A stretch of 64,000 nt of DNA from an uncultured Candidatus Melainabacteria bacterium (GTDB taxonomy: Bacteria; Cyanobacteriota; Vampirovibrionia; Gastranaerophilales; Gastranaerophilaceae): contig CAKUXD010000002.1 of NCBI GenBank assembly GCA_934699705.1, positions 51,177 through 115,176 of the forward strand, written 5' to 3'. A program made the position numbers and the translations under genes. Of the stretch, positions 8,323 through 15,124 are shown piece by piece; the stretch's first letter is position 1, and each line of letters opens with the position of its first letter. Under the pieces are notes generated by a model. That model worked only from the letters and a program-made list of their open reading frames with translations. It did no database searches and had not been told where the DNA came from.

Positions 8323-8328
8323 GATAAT
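8323..8328 (+). promoter_or_regulatory. -10-like box placed for a leaderless mRNA
   Basis: GATAAT (5/6 to TATAAT) ends exactly six bases before the ATG at 8335. No Shine-Dalgarno is present. It directly follows the tandem operator-like repeats. Confidence 0.4.
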
Positions 8329-8334
8329 ATTTTT

Positions 8335-8559
8335 ATGAACTATATTGATGAATTGACTAAGTACACTAAAAAACGCAGACTTGAGGCAAATTACTCTTTG
8401 AATAAATTTTGTTTTGATGCCGAAATTGAACCTGCATCACTTTCAAGATACGAAAATGGTCAAAGAAAAATATCTTTAGAAGCACTTATTAAAATCGCAA
8501 AGGTTTATAACCAATCGCTGTCTGAATTTTTAAAAGATTTTGAAAATTCTATAAAATAA
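8335..8559 (+). CDS. XRE-family HTH regulator, first of a tandem pair
   Basis: 74 aa from ATG 8335; a longer reading from 8203 would run through the csoR operator and is rejected. The protein is one five-helix Cro/CI-type HTH: residues 22-52 (SLNKFCFDAEIEPASLSRYE) carry the turn and recognition helix, followed by RKISLEALIKIAKVY. No other domain fits, so it is a minimal single-domain repressor that probably dimerises. Two direct repeats sit over its promoter. The gene downstream is a paralogue sharing the C-terminus at 52 of 54 bases, which suggests recent duplication or gene conversion. Regulated genes probably include the neighbouring XRE gene and possibly comEC. Confidence 0.82.
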   Translation: MNYIDELTKYTKKRRLEANYSLNKFCFDAEIEPASLSRYENGQRKISLEALIKIAKVYNQSLSEFLKDFENSIK

Positions 8560-8578
8560 CTATATATATCTCTATCTA

Positions 8579-8592
8579 TTACATTTGTGTAA
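8579..8592 (+). promoter_or_regulatory. Short inverted repeat before second XRE gene
   Basis: TTACA-TTTG-TGTAA, a perfect 5+5 palindrome with a 4-base centre, followed by a partial copy (CGTAACAC). It lies about 35 bases before the second XRE gene, a plausible operator. It differs from the repeats before the first XRE gene, so the two regulators may have diverged in specificity. Confidence 0.35.
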
Positions 8593-8614
8593 TGCGAAAA
8601 CGTAACACTTTTAT

Positions 8615-8620
8615 AATAAT
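8615..8620 (+). promoter_or_regulatory. -10-like box placed for a leaderless mRNA
   Basis: AATAAT (5/6) ends exactly six bases before the ATG at 8627, with no Shine-Dalgarno. An overlapping TATAAT (8612-8617) would give a three-base leader. Confidence 0.38.
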
Positions 8621-8626
8621 ATCTTT

Positions 8627-8860
8627 ATGAGATATTCAAACAGATTAGCAGAATATATTAGATTTAGGCGAGAACAAGCAGGCTTTTCATTAAATAAATT
8701 TGCTATTGAAGCAGAAATGGAATCTGCAACTTTATCACGCAACGAAACCAATGTTAATGAAGTCAAAATTGATAATTTAGCAAAAATCGCAAAGGTTTAT
8801 AGCCAATCGCTGTCCGAATTTTTAAAAGATTTTGAAGAATATGTTAAGACAAATTCTTAA
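8627..8860 (+). CDS. XRE-family HTH regulator, second of a tandem pair
   Basis: 77 aa single-domain HTH. Residues about 20-50 (FSLNKFAIEAEMESATLSR) form the helix-turn-helix; the C-terminal helix IAKVYSQSLSEFLKDFEEY is nearly identical to that of the upstream XRE gene. The recognition-helix end changes from SRYENGQRK in the first copy to SRNETNVNE here, so the two probably read different DNA sites. Its last 20 bases overlap the comEC start, implying translational coupling or shared transcription. A regulator fused into the comEC operon may control DNA uptake, but this is inference from position only. Confidence 0.82.
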   Translation: MRYSNRLAEYIRFRREQAGFSLNKFAIEAEMESATLSRNETNVNEVKIDNLAKIAKVYSQSLSEFLKDFEEYVKTNS

Positions 8861-11177
8861 TTTTACCGTACAAAACAAGAACTTCTTAATGCTAATTACT
8901 GCAATAATCTACATTTTAGGAGTTTTTGCATATTTTACAAATTTATCGATTTTCTTATGCTGTATAATTTCAGTTTTAGGAATAATCGGTATTTCTAGAA
9001 ACTTTATCTCGCCAAAACTAGTTATGTTTTGGATTTTTGTATTTTATTTTGGATTTATAAATTGTACTTTTCAAATTAAAAATTCTGACAAACTATACGA
9101 AAAAGCACCATTTACTGGCGAAATCGAGGGGCAAGTCGTAAGTATTCCAAACAGTAACTTTGCAGATAGAACCAAATTCTTTTTTCAAACCAAAGAAGGC
9201 AAAACATTAGTTACGGTTTCTTCTAAAAGTGAAGATTTTTCAAATTTAAAAATAGGGAATTATTACAAGATTTCAGGGAAATTAAGAACTCCTTTTGAAG
9301 CAATCAACCCATCACAATTTGATTATGGGAAATATTTAAGAAATTTCAACACGTTTACTGTATTTTACGCTGAAAACAACGATGTTAAATTTTTACAAGC
9401 GCCTATGGAATTTAAATGGAAATTTTGGCAAAGTTTAAATGACACTCGTGATAGAATTTTAAATTCTCACAAAAAATATTTAAAAAGTCCTAATTTAGAG
9501 ATTTTAGGCGGAATTGTTTTCGGTGATGACGCAGTTGCACCGCCAGATGACATAAAAACTGCCTTCATAAATTCTGGATTATTACACATTTTAGCGGCAA
9601 GCGGAATGAACGTAGCATTTATCTATGGTTTTTGGTTTTTCTTTTTGAGAAGATTATTCAAAGTTCCGTTCAAAATCACCGTTACAACTGGAATGCTGGT
9701 GATAATTCTTTACGCAATGATGACTGGACTTGGAGCGTCTGTAATTCGCGCAACAATCATGATTCTGTTTATTCTTGCAGGAAAATTAATTGATCGCGAT
9801 ACCCATTCAATTGCTTTACTTTCACTAGTTGCAATGCTTATGCTGATTTACAATCCAGCATATATAAATGATGTTGGCTTTCAGCTTTCGTTTTTAGTAA
9901 CCTTTGGATTGCTTGTTTCATCAAGTTTATTAACCCACACAGGAAATAAAATTGTCGGATTTATCAAAGATACTGTTTTTATTCCGCTTATCGCTCAATT
10001 CTGGGTTGCGCCATTACAAATGTTCTACTTTAACACTTTCAGCCTATATTCACTCTTTGCAAACATAGCAATAGTAATCTTTTTACCATTAATCTCTTTT
10101 GGCGGGTTTATAAGTTCAATTTTGTGTGTTTGTAAACCAATTTCAAATATCACCTGCCACGTTTTTGATTTTATTTTAAACCCATTTTTAACAGGTTTAG
10201 TAAATATCTCAACCTATTTTGCAAAACTTCCGCACGCATTATTAACAACAACACACCCTAATGTATTCCAAATCCTTTTATACTACGCAATTTTACTACT
10301 TGTAACCTTATTATTAAAAAATTTCTCAAAAAAAGTTTTATACTTATGTGTCAGCCTTTTAATAATTCTTTTGATATCAATTATCCCAATAAAAAATAAT
10401 AATTTAGAAATTACAGCTTTTGCAGTTCAAAACGCAGACGCCTTCTTGATAAAAACACCTAAAAACAAATATTTTCTAATAGACACAGCAAAATCAGGCT
10501 ACATGGGCGGAAAATCTCAAGCAGAAATCATTGTTTTAAAATATCTTAAAGACAAGGGTATAAAAAACCTCGAAGGTATGATTATAACTCACTTTGACAA
10601 CGATCATTCAGGTGGTGCAGTTGATTTATACAACAACTTAAAAATCAAATCTACCTACATAAATTCATTTAATGATACATCTTTTACTTCTAAAGAAATT
10701 TATAAAACAGTAAAACCATTAATTCTTGCTAAAAACAACGATATAATTTACACAGAACCTAATTTTGAAATCAAAACTTTTTGTGCAAATATTCCAAACA
10801 ACGACAACGAAAATTCTATAATCACAAGCATAAAATACAATCATTTTGTCATGTTATTTATGGGCGATAGTGGATTAACGGCATACAATACACTTAAAAA
10901 CGAACTTCCAAAGAACTTGTCAATTCTGAAACTCGGACACCATGGGGCAAAAAATACAATTGACAAAAAGATGCTTGATGAATTAAATCCGCAATACGTC
11001 TTAATTTCAAACGCTTCTGGAGATTACAAACACCCTCACGCCTTGACATCAAATGTTCTTAGATATACAAAAACGCTATCAACTGGATTACATAACTCTA
11101 TCCGCATTAAAGCAAGCTCAAAAGACTTTAAAATCTTCTATTTCGACAAGGATTTAAAAAAATATTCAGAATTGTAA
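8841..11177 (+). CDS. comEC: DNA uptake channel ComEC/Rec2
   Basis: About 778 aa from ATG 8841, overlapping the preceding XRE gene. Two N-terminal membrane helices (13-55) precede an OB-like DUF4131 region (about 80-195). The Competence domain (about 215-500) shows SGLLHILAASGMNVAFIYGF and LGASVIRATIMIL, its hallmark segments. The C-terminal metallo-beta-lactamase domain (about 530-775) keeps THFDNDHSGGA (HxDxDH) and LKLGHHGAKNT, so the metal site looks intact. ComEC carries single-stranded DNA across the inner membrane in natural transformation; the lactamase-like domain is thought to degrade the second strand. Type IV pilus genes elsewhere in the window support competence. A TTG three codons upstream is a weaker start. 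Confidence 0.93.
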   Translation: MLRQILNFTVQNKNFLMLITAIIYILGVFAYFTNLSIFLCCIISVLGIIGISRNFISPKLVMFWIFVFYFGFINCTFQIKNSDKLYEKAPFTGEIEGQVVSIPNSNFADRTKFFFQTKEGKTLVTVSSKSEDFSNLKIGNYYKISGKLRTPFEAINPSQFDYGKYLRNFNTFTVFYAENNDVKFLQAPMEFKWKFWQSLNDTRDRILNSHKKYLKSPNLEILGGIVFGDDAVAPPDDIKTAFINSGLLHILAASGMNVAFIYGFWFFFLRRLFKVPFKITVTTGMLVIILYAMMTGLGASVIRATIMILFILAGKLIDRDTHSIALLSLVAMLMLIYNPAYINDVGFQLSFLVTFGLLVSSSLLTHTGNKIVGFIKDTVFIPLIAQFWVAPLQMFYFNTFSLYSLFANIAIVIFLPLISFGGFISSILCVCKPISNITCHVFDFILNPFLTGLVNISTYFAKLPHALLTTTHPNVFQILLYYAILLLVTLLLKNFSKKVLYLCVSLLIILLISIIPIKNNNLEITAFAVQNADAFLIKTPKNKYFLIDTAKSGYMGGKSQAEIIVLKYLKDKGIKNLEGMIITHFDNDHSGGAVDLYNNLKIKSTYINSFNDTSFTSKEIYKTVKPLILAKNNDIIYTEPNFEIKTFCANIPNNDNENSIITSIKYNHFVMLFMGDSGLTAYNTLKNELPKNLSILKLGHHGAKNTIDKKMLDELNPQYVLISNASGDYKHPHALTSNVLRYTKTLSTGLHNSIRIKASSKDFKIFYFDKDLKKYSEL

Positions 11178-11187
11178 AATAGACACT

Positions 11188-11252
11188 AAAGCCTTATCAA
11201 TAGTGCATTTTACACTATTAACTTTTGTAAAGTTATTGTTATTAAAGGCTTT
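11188..11252 (+). ncRNA. Predicted three-way-junction RNA element after comEC
   Basis: An outer 8-bp stem, AAAGCCTT (11188-11195) with AAGGCTTT (11245-11252), encloses two perfect hairpins: AATAGTG/CACTATT (11199-11205 with 11213-11219, 7-base loop) and AACTTT/AAAGTT (11220-11225 with 11229-11234). All pairs are Watson-Crick. No T-run follows, so it is not an ordinary terminator. It lies 10 bases after the comEC stop and just before a promoter. It could be an mRNA 3' stabiliser, a processed small RNA or a DNA cruciform. No known RNA family was recognised. Confidence 0.45.
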
Positions 11253-11259
11253 CATGCAC

Positions 11260-11288
11260 TTGAGAGAATGTTAAAAATATGTTACAAT
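11260..11288 (+). promoter_or_regulatory. Sigma-70 promoter upstream of the glycosidase-family gene
   Basis: TTGAGA (11260-11265), a 17-base spacer, then TACAAT (11283-11288). Transcription would start near 11295, leaving an unusually long leader of about 180 bases before the gene at 11476. Confidence 0.65.
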
Positions 11289-11475
11289 ATTAGTAGAGCG
11301 ATAAAGAAAAGAAAAAGATATACATTTACCCCAAATATGAAACGCTCCAGAGTGTTATTCCCCATGCATTCAAAAAATCGCACCACTCTTTAAAAAAAAA
11401 GGTATTCAGGTTTAATAACAAGGCAGAAAAAGAGTTTTAAAAACTCTTTAGAAGCTGTGTCTTTATGGTGAAATT
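11289..11475 (+). other. Long leader with competing hairpins
   Basis: No ORF is supported. AGAGTG (11349-11354) can pair with CACTCT (11384-11389), while a perfect hairpin AAAGAGTTT-TAA-AAACTCTTT occupies 11429-11449. CTCTTT around 11387-11391 could instead pair with AAAGAG at 11429, so two folds compete. The ribosome site (GGTGAAATT) follows about 15 bases after the last hairpin. This looks like an attenuator-like or regulatory leader, but no ligand class was recognised. Confidence 0.35.
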
Positions 11476-12729
11476 ATGAGTACCGAAATTTTAAAATTAA
11501 ATCCACCTAAAATGATTGCACTGACAATCAATTTAGCGATAGTCGCGATGTTAATCTTTGTGGCGAGCAGTTTAATCAAAAGTCCGCCGATTATTGCCAA
11601 AGAGATTAGGATTGCGCATGGAAGTATTGTACCACCACTTTTAGAAGATAGAAAAACCAAAGAACAAATTATTCCAATAGAGGAGCAACAAATAAACTTT
11701 AACAAAAGCGTAAGGGATAGGTATAAGAATAGCTTAATATATGATGTAGCCCCTGGAATTAAGCATATAAAATTAACGAGAGTTTACCAAGGTCGTCCTG
11801 TAAAAATAAATGTTGTAGAAGTAAATCAAAGTTTAAATTCAAATATTGAAATCAGTCCGAAATTATCATCTTCCCATCTTTCATCAAAATCAACAATTAC
11901 GAGCATTGCAAAGAGAAAAAATTCAATTGTCGCAATAAACGGTACATATTTTAAACCCCAAACAGGTGTTCCATTAGGGACTTTAATGATTAACAAAAAA
12001 ATGTACACTGGTCCTATATACAATCGTGTAGCTATGGGCTTTTTTGACAAGGGCTTTGATATGGCAAGAATAGAGCTTAACGCAAATTTAAAAACTTCAA
12101 AGGGTGATATAAAAATCGACAACATAAACCAGCCAAGAATGTTATCGACTTATGTTTTAGCATACACTCCAGAATGGGGAGCATTCGCACCACCTAGCCC
12201 GAAATACGGTATTCAAATTGCAATTGAGGACAACAGAATAACTTCAATTTCTACACAAACATTACCAATCCCACAAAACGGATATGTGATTGTTGGTCCA
12301 AAAGAAAAATTAGAAAAAATATTCAAGGCAAGAAGTGTAAAAGTTGACGTAAAAACAATTCCAAACTGGGATAATGTTAATCACATCATCAGCGGTGGTC
12401 CATATTTGATTAAAAACGGCGAGATATTTATTGACATAACAGAGCAAAAACTTGGAGCAATCGGCGGGAAAAACCCAAGAACTGCAATAGGTTACACTCA
12501 AGACGGCAATTTAATTATGGTAGCAGTTGACGGCAGAGAAGGAGCTTCTGTCGGAATGACACTTCGAGAACTTGCAGGATTTATGCAATCAATTGGTTGC
12601 GTTAACGCGATGAACTTAGACGGCGGAGGTTCAACCGTAATGTATGTAAATGGTCATGTCGTAAATATGCCGAAAGTTAAAGGCGGAATTGCACTTTCAA
12701 ACGCCTTGACAATAGATTTAAAATCGTAA
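11476..12729 (+). CDS. Phosphodiester glycosidase (NAGPA/DUF2233) family protein, membrane anchored
   Basis: 417 aa. One N-terminal membrane helix (about 12-36) places the rest outside the cytoplasm. The NAGPA-type domain covers about 135-415: SIVAINGTYFKPQTGVPLG near its start, then HIISGGPYLIKNGE, NPRTAIGYTQDGNLIMVAVDGR and AMNLDGGGSTVMYVNG, the family's GGP, RTAxG and LDGGGSS-type blocks. Relatives cleave or bind GlcNAc-1-phosphodiester linkages in envelope glycans or teichoic-type polymers. It stands alone behind its own promoter and is followed by a strong terminator. The substrate here is unknown. Confidence 0.85.
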   Translation: MSTEILKLNPPKMIALTINLAIVAMLIFVASSLIKSPPIIAKEIRIAHGSIVPPLLEDRKTKEQIIPIEEQQINFNKSVRDRYKNSLIYDVAPGIKHIKLTRVYQGRPVKINVVEVNQSLNSNIEISPKLSSSHLSSKSTITSIAKRKNSIVAINGTYFKPQTGVPLGTLMINKKMYTGPIYNRVAMGFFDKGFDMARIELNANLKTSKGDIKIDNINQPRMLSTYVLAYTPEWGAFAPPSPKYGIQIAIEDNRITSISTQTLPIPQNGYVIVGPKEKLEKIFKARSVKVDVKTIPNWDNVNHIISGGPYLIKNGEIFIDITEQKLGAIGGKNPRTAIGYTQDGNLIMVAVDGREGASVGMTLRELAGFMQSIGCVNAMNLDGGGSTVMYVNGHVVNMPKVKGGIALSNALTIDLKS

Positions 12730-12765
12730 TCATCAATCAGACAACATATCTTCTTTATTTGCTGT

Positions 12766-12794
12766 GGGCGAATTATTTCGCCCCTTTTCTTTTA
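12766..12794 (+). terminator. Rho-independent terminator after the NAGPA-family gene
   Basis: GGGCGAA (12766-12772), loop TTAT, TTCGCCC (12777-12783), then CTTTTCTTTT. Located 37 bases after the stop codon. Confidence 0.85.
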
Positions 12795-12815
12795 GGCAAT
12801 AATGAAAATTTTTTA

Positions 12816-13649
12816 CTATTTGCAACTTGTATTTTCCCAAGAAAGAGTTGTTCCATTTGGACAAACTCCTTCTTTCGCTTTTAGATAGTCCATATTGCCA
12901 GTTTCAATTACCCAAGCTGTACACAAAGAACCCTCAACAAAACAATACTCTTTTATACCCTCATTATCTTTAGTCAAATCATCATTTTTAGCTCCATTTG
13001 GATAAATTCCTGTAGATGTAACAATAAAGTGAAAATAATCTTTAGCTATGGTATTTGCACCTTTAGGACCATCTATATCTACGTATATTACTCCACAAGA
13101 TTTTGCAAGAGAGCCACTACCCAAATTATTAGAACAGTCATCCTTCGATATCAAAAAATCCAAAGCTGTTCCATCAGCCAACAAAACCTTTGGTTCAGTT
13201 TTCCAAAAATTAGGATTATCAGACTTATTTCCATTTAACAGAGGATAAGTTATGTCAGCAAAACAACCAGGACCTGTTCCGCAATTCTTTGAGATTTTCA
13301 TAAATTCTGTCATTCTATCTGCAAAACGTTGATTAGAAGAAGTACCTTCTGGAAGATTTGCAAACCATTCTTCAACAGGTCCATAAACCGCTGTTGCACG
13401 ACCAAAAGCGTCTTCTAAATTTGAGTATATTTTCTTTACTTTTGCGACTTTTTCTCTATCACCTGTCGATTGGTTTAAGTTTGGAATAGTAAGTGCCGCA
13501 ACCACGCCGATAATACCCATTACGACAAGGGTTTCAGCTAACGTGAAGGCTATCGCCTTCACTAGTGAGTTGTGAGTAGTGAGTGGTGAGTCGATTTTAT
13601 TGTCATTTGCTTGTTTATTACTTGTCGATTCACTATTCACAAGCGACAA
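12816..13649 (-). CDS. Type IV pilin-like / pseudopilin protein with disrupted leader
   Basis: 277 aa as read from TTG 13649. The prepilin site reads KAIA|FTLAETLVVMGIIGVVAALTIP: Phe+1, Glu+5 and a hydrophobic helix, the class III signal of pilins and pseudopilins. The mature 243-aa part has four or more Cys pairs (CGTGPGC, DDCSNN...KSC, EYCFVEGSLC, GVC...SC), likely extracellular disulfides. The start is doubtful: TTG has no Shine-Dalgarno. A better ATG at 13770 (AGGAA seven bases before it) is out of frame by one base because of a G10 tract; with nine Gs it would be continuous. The 34-residue leader from TTG is encoded partly by GTGAGTN heptamer repeats. Role in pili, secretion or DNA uptake cannot be decided. 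Confidence 0.8.
   Translation of the reverse strand: MSLVNSESTSNKQANDNKIDSPLTTHNSLVKAIAFTLAETLVVMGIIGVVAALTIPNLNQSTGDREKVAKVKKIYSNLEDAFGRATAVYGPVEEWFANLPEGTSSNQRFADRMTEFMKISKNCGTGPGCFADITYPLLNGNKSDNPNFWKTEPKVLLADGTALDFLISKDDCSNNLGSGSLAKSCGVIYVDIDGPKGANTIAKDYFHFIVTSTGIYPNGAKNDDLTKDNEGIKEYCFVEGSLCTAWVIETGNMDYLKAKEGVCPNGTTLSWENTSCK
13565..13592 (-). repeat. Four GTGAGTN heptamers inside the pilin leader
   Basis: GTGAGTT, GTGAGTA, GTGAGTG and GTGAGTC lie head to tail (plus-strand reading), encoding part of SPLTTHNSL on the minus strand. A related block with GTGAATN units follows at 13632-13658. Loss or gain of one 7-base unit would shift the reading frame. Similar strings occur near 24010 and 50030. 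Confidence 0.75.
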
Positions 13650-13770
13650 TTCACAACACTTCTTTTTTATGCTCTCAAAAAATCTCTTTATTAAATCGGG
13701 AAAAGTAGCATTACTACTAAGTTTTACCCCCCCCCCGAAGTTGAAATCCAGTATTAAAAATGTTCTTCAT
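13650..13770 (-). other. Out-of-frame 5' leader of the pilin gene
   Basis: From ATG 13770 (with AAGGAA ahead of it) the frame reads MKNIFNTGFQLRGGG, crosses the G10 tract and meets TAG three codons later. Removing one G joins this start to the pilin frame with no stop between, adding 40 codons. This is what a phase-variable gene in the OFF state looks like. A sequencing error in the homopolymer is the alternative. Confidence 0.6.
13727..13736 (-). repeat. G10 homopolymer tract (C10 on plus)
   Basis: Ten consecutive C on the plus strand, in a genome where runs of more than five G/C are otherwise not seen in this window. It lies 12 codons into the putative pilin ORF, the usual place for a slipped-strand contingency tract. 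Confidence 0.85.
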
Positions 13771-13813
13771 GCTTTTTTCCTTATTTGTTTTTAAGTTTAA
13801 ACTATTTTTCACG

Positions 13814-13848
13814 ATTTAACAATCGTTTTTAAAAAAAATTTAACAATC
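13814..13848 (-). repeat. Direct repeat ATTTAACAATC x2 upstream of the pilin gene
   Basis: Two perfect 11-base copies (13814-13824 and 13838-13848), 24 bases apart. Each is also half of a small hairpin: ACGATT-TAAC-AATCGT (13811-13826) and AATTTAAC/GTTAAATT (13837-13857). They lie 45-80 bases before the pilin ATG, a suitable place for a regulator site. The rest of the 13795-13990 gap shows no ORF. Confidence 0.45.
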
Positions 13849-13990
13849 CGTTAAATTTATCATATTAATAAACAAAAATAACAACATACCTACTACTTTT
13901 TGCTAATTTTTTATCAAAATCATTCTCGCAACACGAGTAATAGAAAAAGACGGTTTACGCATTTAACATAAATTAGGGATGGGATATTTT

Positions 13991-14983
13991 ATGCGTAAAT
14001 CATTTATAACATTTATTATTTTTATAACTTTTTCAACCAATTCTGTTTTTGCTCAAAGTAGTATTTCAAAAACTTTAGACAGAATTGAAAATTCACTTTT
14101 TGGAATTGAATATACTAAACAATCTGACAATCAAAGGCTTGAACGAATTGAAGAAAGTATTTATGGGGAAAAAAAATCTGGTAATATTAAAACACGCTTA
14201 GAAAATCTTTCAAAAGACGTAGCCACAAATCAGATGGGACAAGAAATTAAACCTAAACGCGACACCTTTGAAGAAGAACCAGAAGTTTATACTGAAGAAC
14301 ACAGGCTTGCTGACGCAAATACAGAAAATTACTATGCACCAGCAGAAAAAGCAGACCCTGACATTGATTATCCGATAATCAACGAGCTTGAAGAACAAGC
14401 CTTTGGTAAAAGTTACAAAAATTTAGACCTAAATTCAAGATTAGAAAAACTTGAAAAACACGAACTTCGAAGAACTTACAATGATGCACTTGCTGACAGA
14501 GTTGAAAGGCTTAAAAATAAAATGGCATACACTCCAAAACAAATACAATATGATTTCGATAATCAAAATTATTACACGCCTGAAAATAATTACTATAACG
14601 CTGATGACAACTATTTTTCACCTCAAACAGTTGCACAGGCTGACCAAGATTTTTACCACAGACAACAAAATGACAACCAATACTTAGAAAGAGAACTTTC
14701 TGACAGAGATTTTCGCTCAAAACTAAACAAAATGGAGAAAAATGTGTTTAAACAAAGTTTTGCAGATGATACCGTTGATAATCGTTTAGGCAGACTTGAA
14801 AACACAATTTTTAATACAAATTTTTCTGACGATAAAAATTCAACTCGCCTAAATCGTATATCAAGCGCAATTCAAGCACAAAAAAGTGCCAAAAAATATG
14901 ATTCGAATAGTTTTCAACAAAAAATGGGAACTGCCCTTCAAATAGGAATGTTTGTTTTAATGATGGTTGCAATGATACTGTAA
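13991..14983 (+). CDS. Exported repeat protein with C-terminal membrane helix
   Basis: 330 aa from ATG 13991 (GGGATGGGA ahead; an ATG at 13979 would only extend the signal peptide). The signal peptide ends at SVFAQ. Three pairs of a roughly 22-residue unit are visible: LDRIENSLFG...RLERIEESIYG (about 20-55), INELEEQAFG...RLEKLEKHELR (about 130-160) and LNKMEKNVFK...RLGRLENTIFN (about 245-275). The pattern is RLxRLExxIFG, likely helical hairpins. Acidic, Asn/Tyr-rich linkers separate them. The last 18 residues are a membrane helix (QIGMFVLMMVAMIL). This gives a periplasmic protein anchored by its C-terminus. I associate RLxRLE..FG repeats with the Melainabacteria/Cyanobacteria lineage; function unknown. 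Confidence 0.7.
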   Translation: MRKSFITFIIFITFSTNSVFAQSSISKTLDRIENSLFGIEYTKQSDNQRLERIEESIYGEKKSGNIKTRLENLSKDVATNQMGQEIKPKRDTFEEEPEVYTEEHRLADANTENYYAPAEKADPDIDYPIINELEEQAFGKSYKNLDLNSRLEKLEKHELRRTYNDALADRVERLKNKMAYTPKQIQYDFDNQNYYTPENNYYNADDNYFSPQTVAQADQDFYHRQQNDNQYLERELSDRDFRSKLNKMEKNVFKQSFADDTVDNRLGRLENTIFNTNFSDDKNSTRLNRISSAIQAQKSAKKYDSNSFQQKMGTALQIGMFVLMMVAMIL

Positions 14984-15003
14984 TAAGACCTAAAGATTAT
15001 AAT

Positions 15004-15120
15004 TTCTCCCAAAAGTTGAATAAAATCAACTATTTAAAGCATAATAAATCTCGAAAAAAGTTATATTATGTAACAAAGTTGATTTTATTATTAAAATCAT
15101 TAAAATTATATGTGGGAGAA
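15004..15120 (+). promoter_or_regulatory. Leader with ribosome-site-sequestering pairing
   Basis: TTCTCCCA (15004-15011) is the exact complement of TGGGAGAA (15113-15120), which contains the Shine-Dalgarno of the next gene. Inside, AATAAAATCAAC (15019-15030) is the complement of GTTGATTTTATT (15078-15089). A competing local hairpin AGTTGA/TCAACT (15014-15019 with 15026-15031) would free the ribosome site. A TATAAT at 14998-15003 would start RNA near 15010 and omit the anti-Shine-Dalgarno, so sequestration would apply mainly to read-through RNA. Confidence 0.5.
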
Positions 15121-15124
15121 TATT

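Noticed and set aside
8203..8334. Upstream extension of the first XRE gene
   Set aside because: It would translate the csoR operator and promoter; the ATG at 8335 gives a standard compact HTH.
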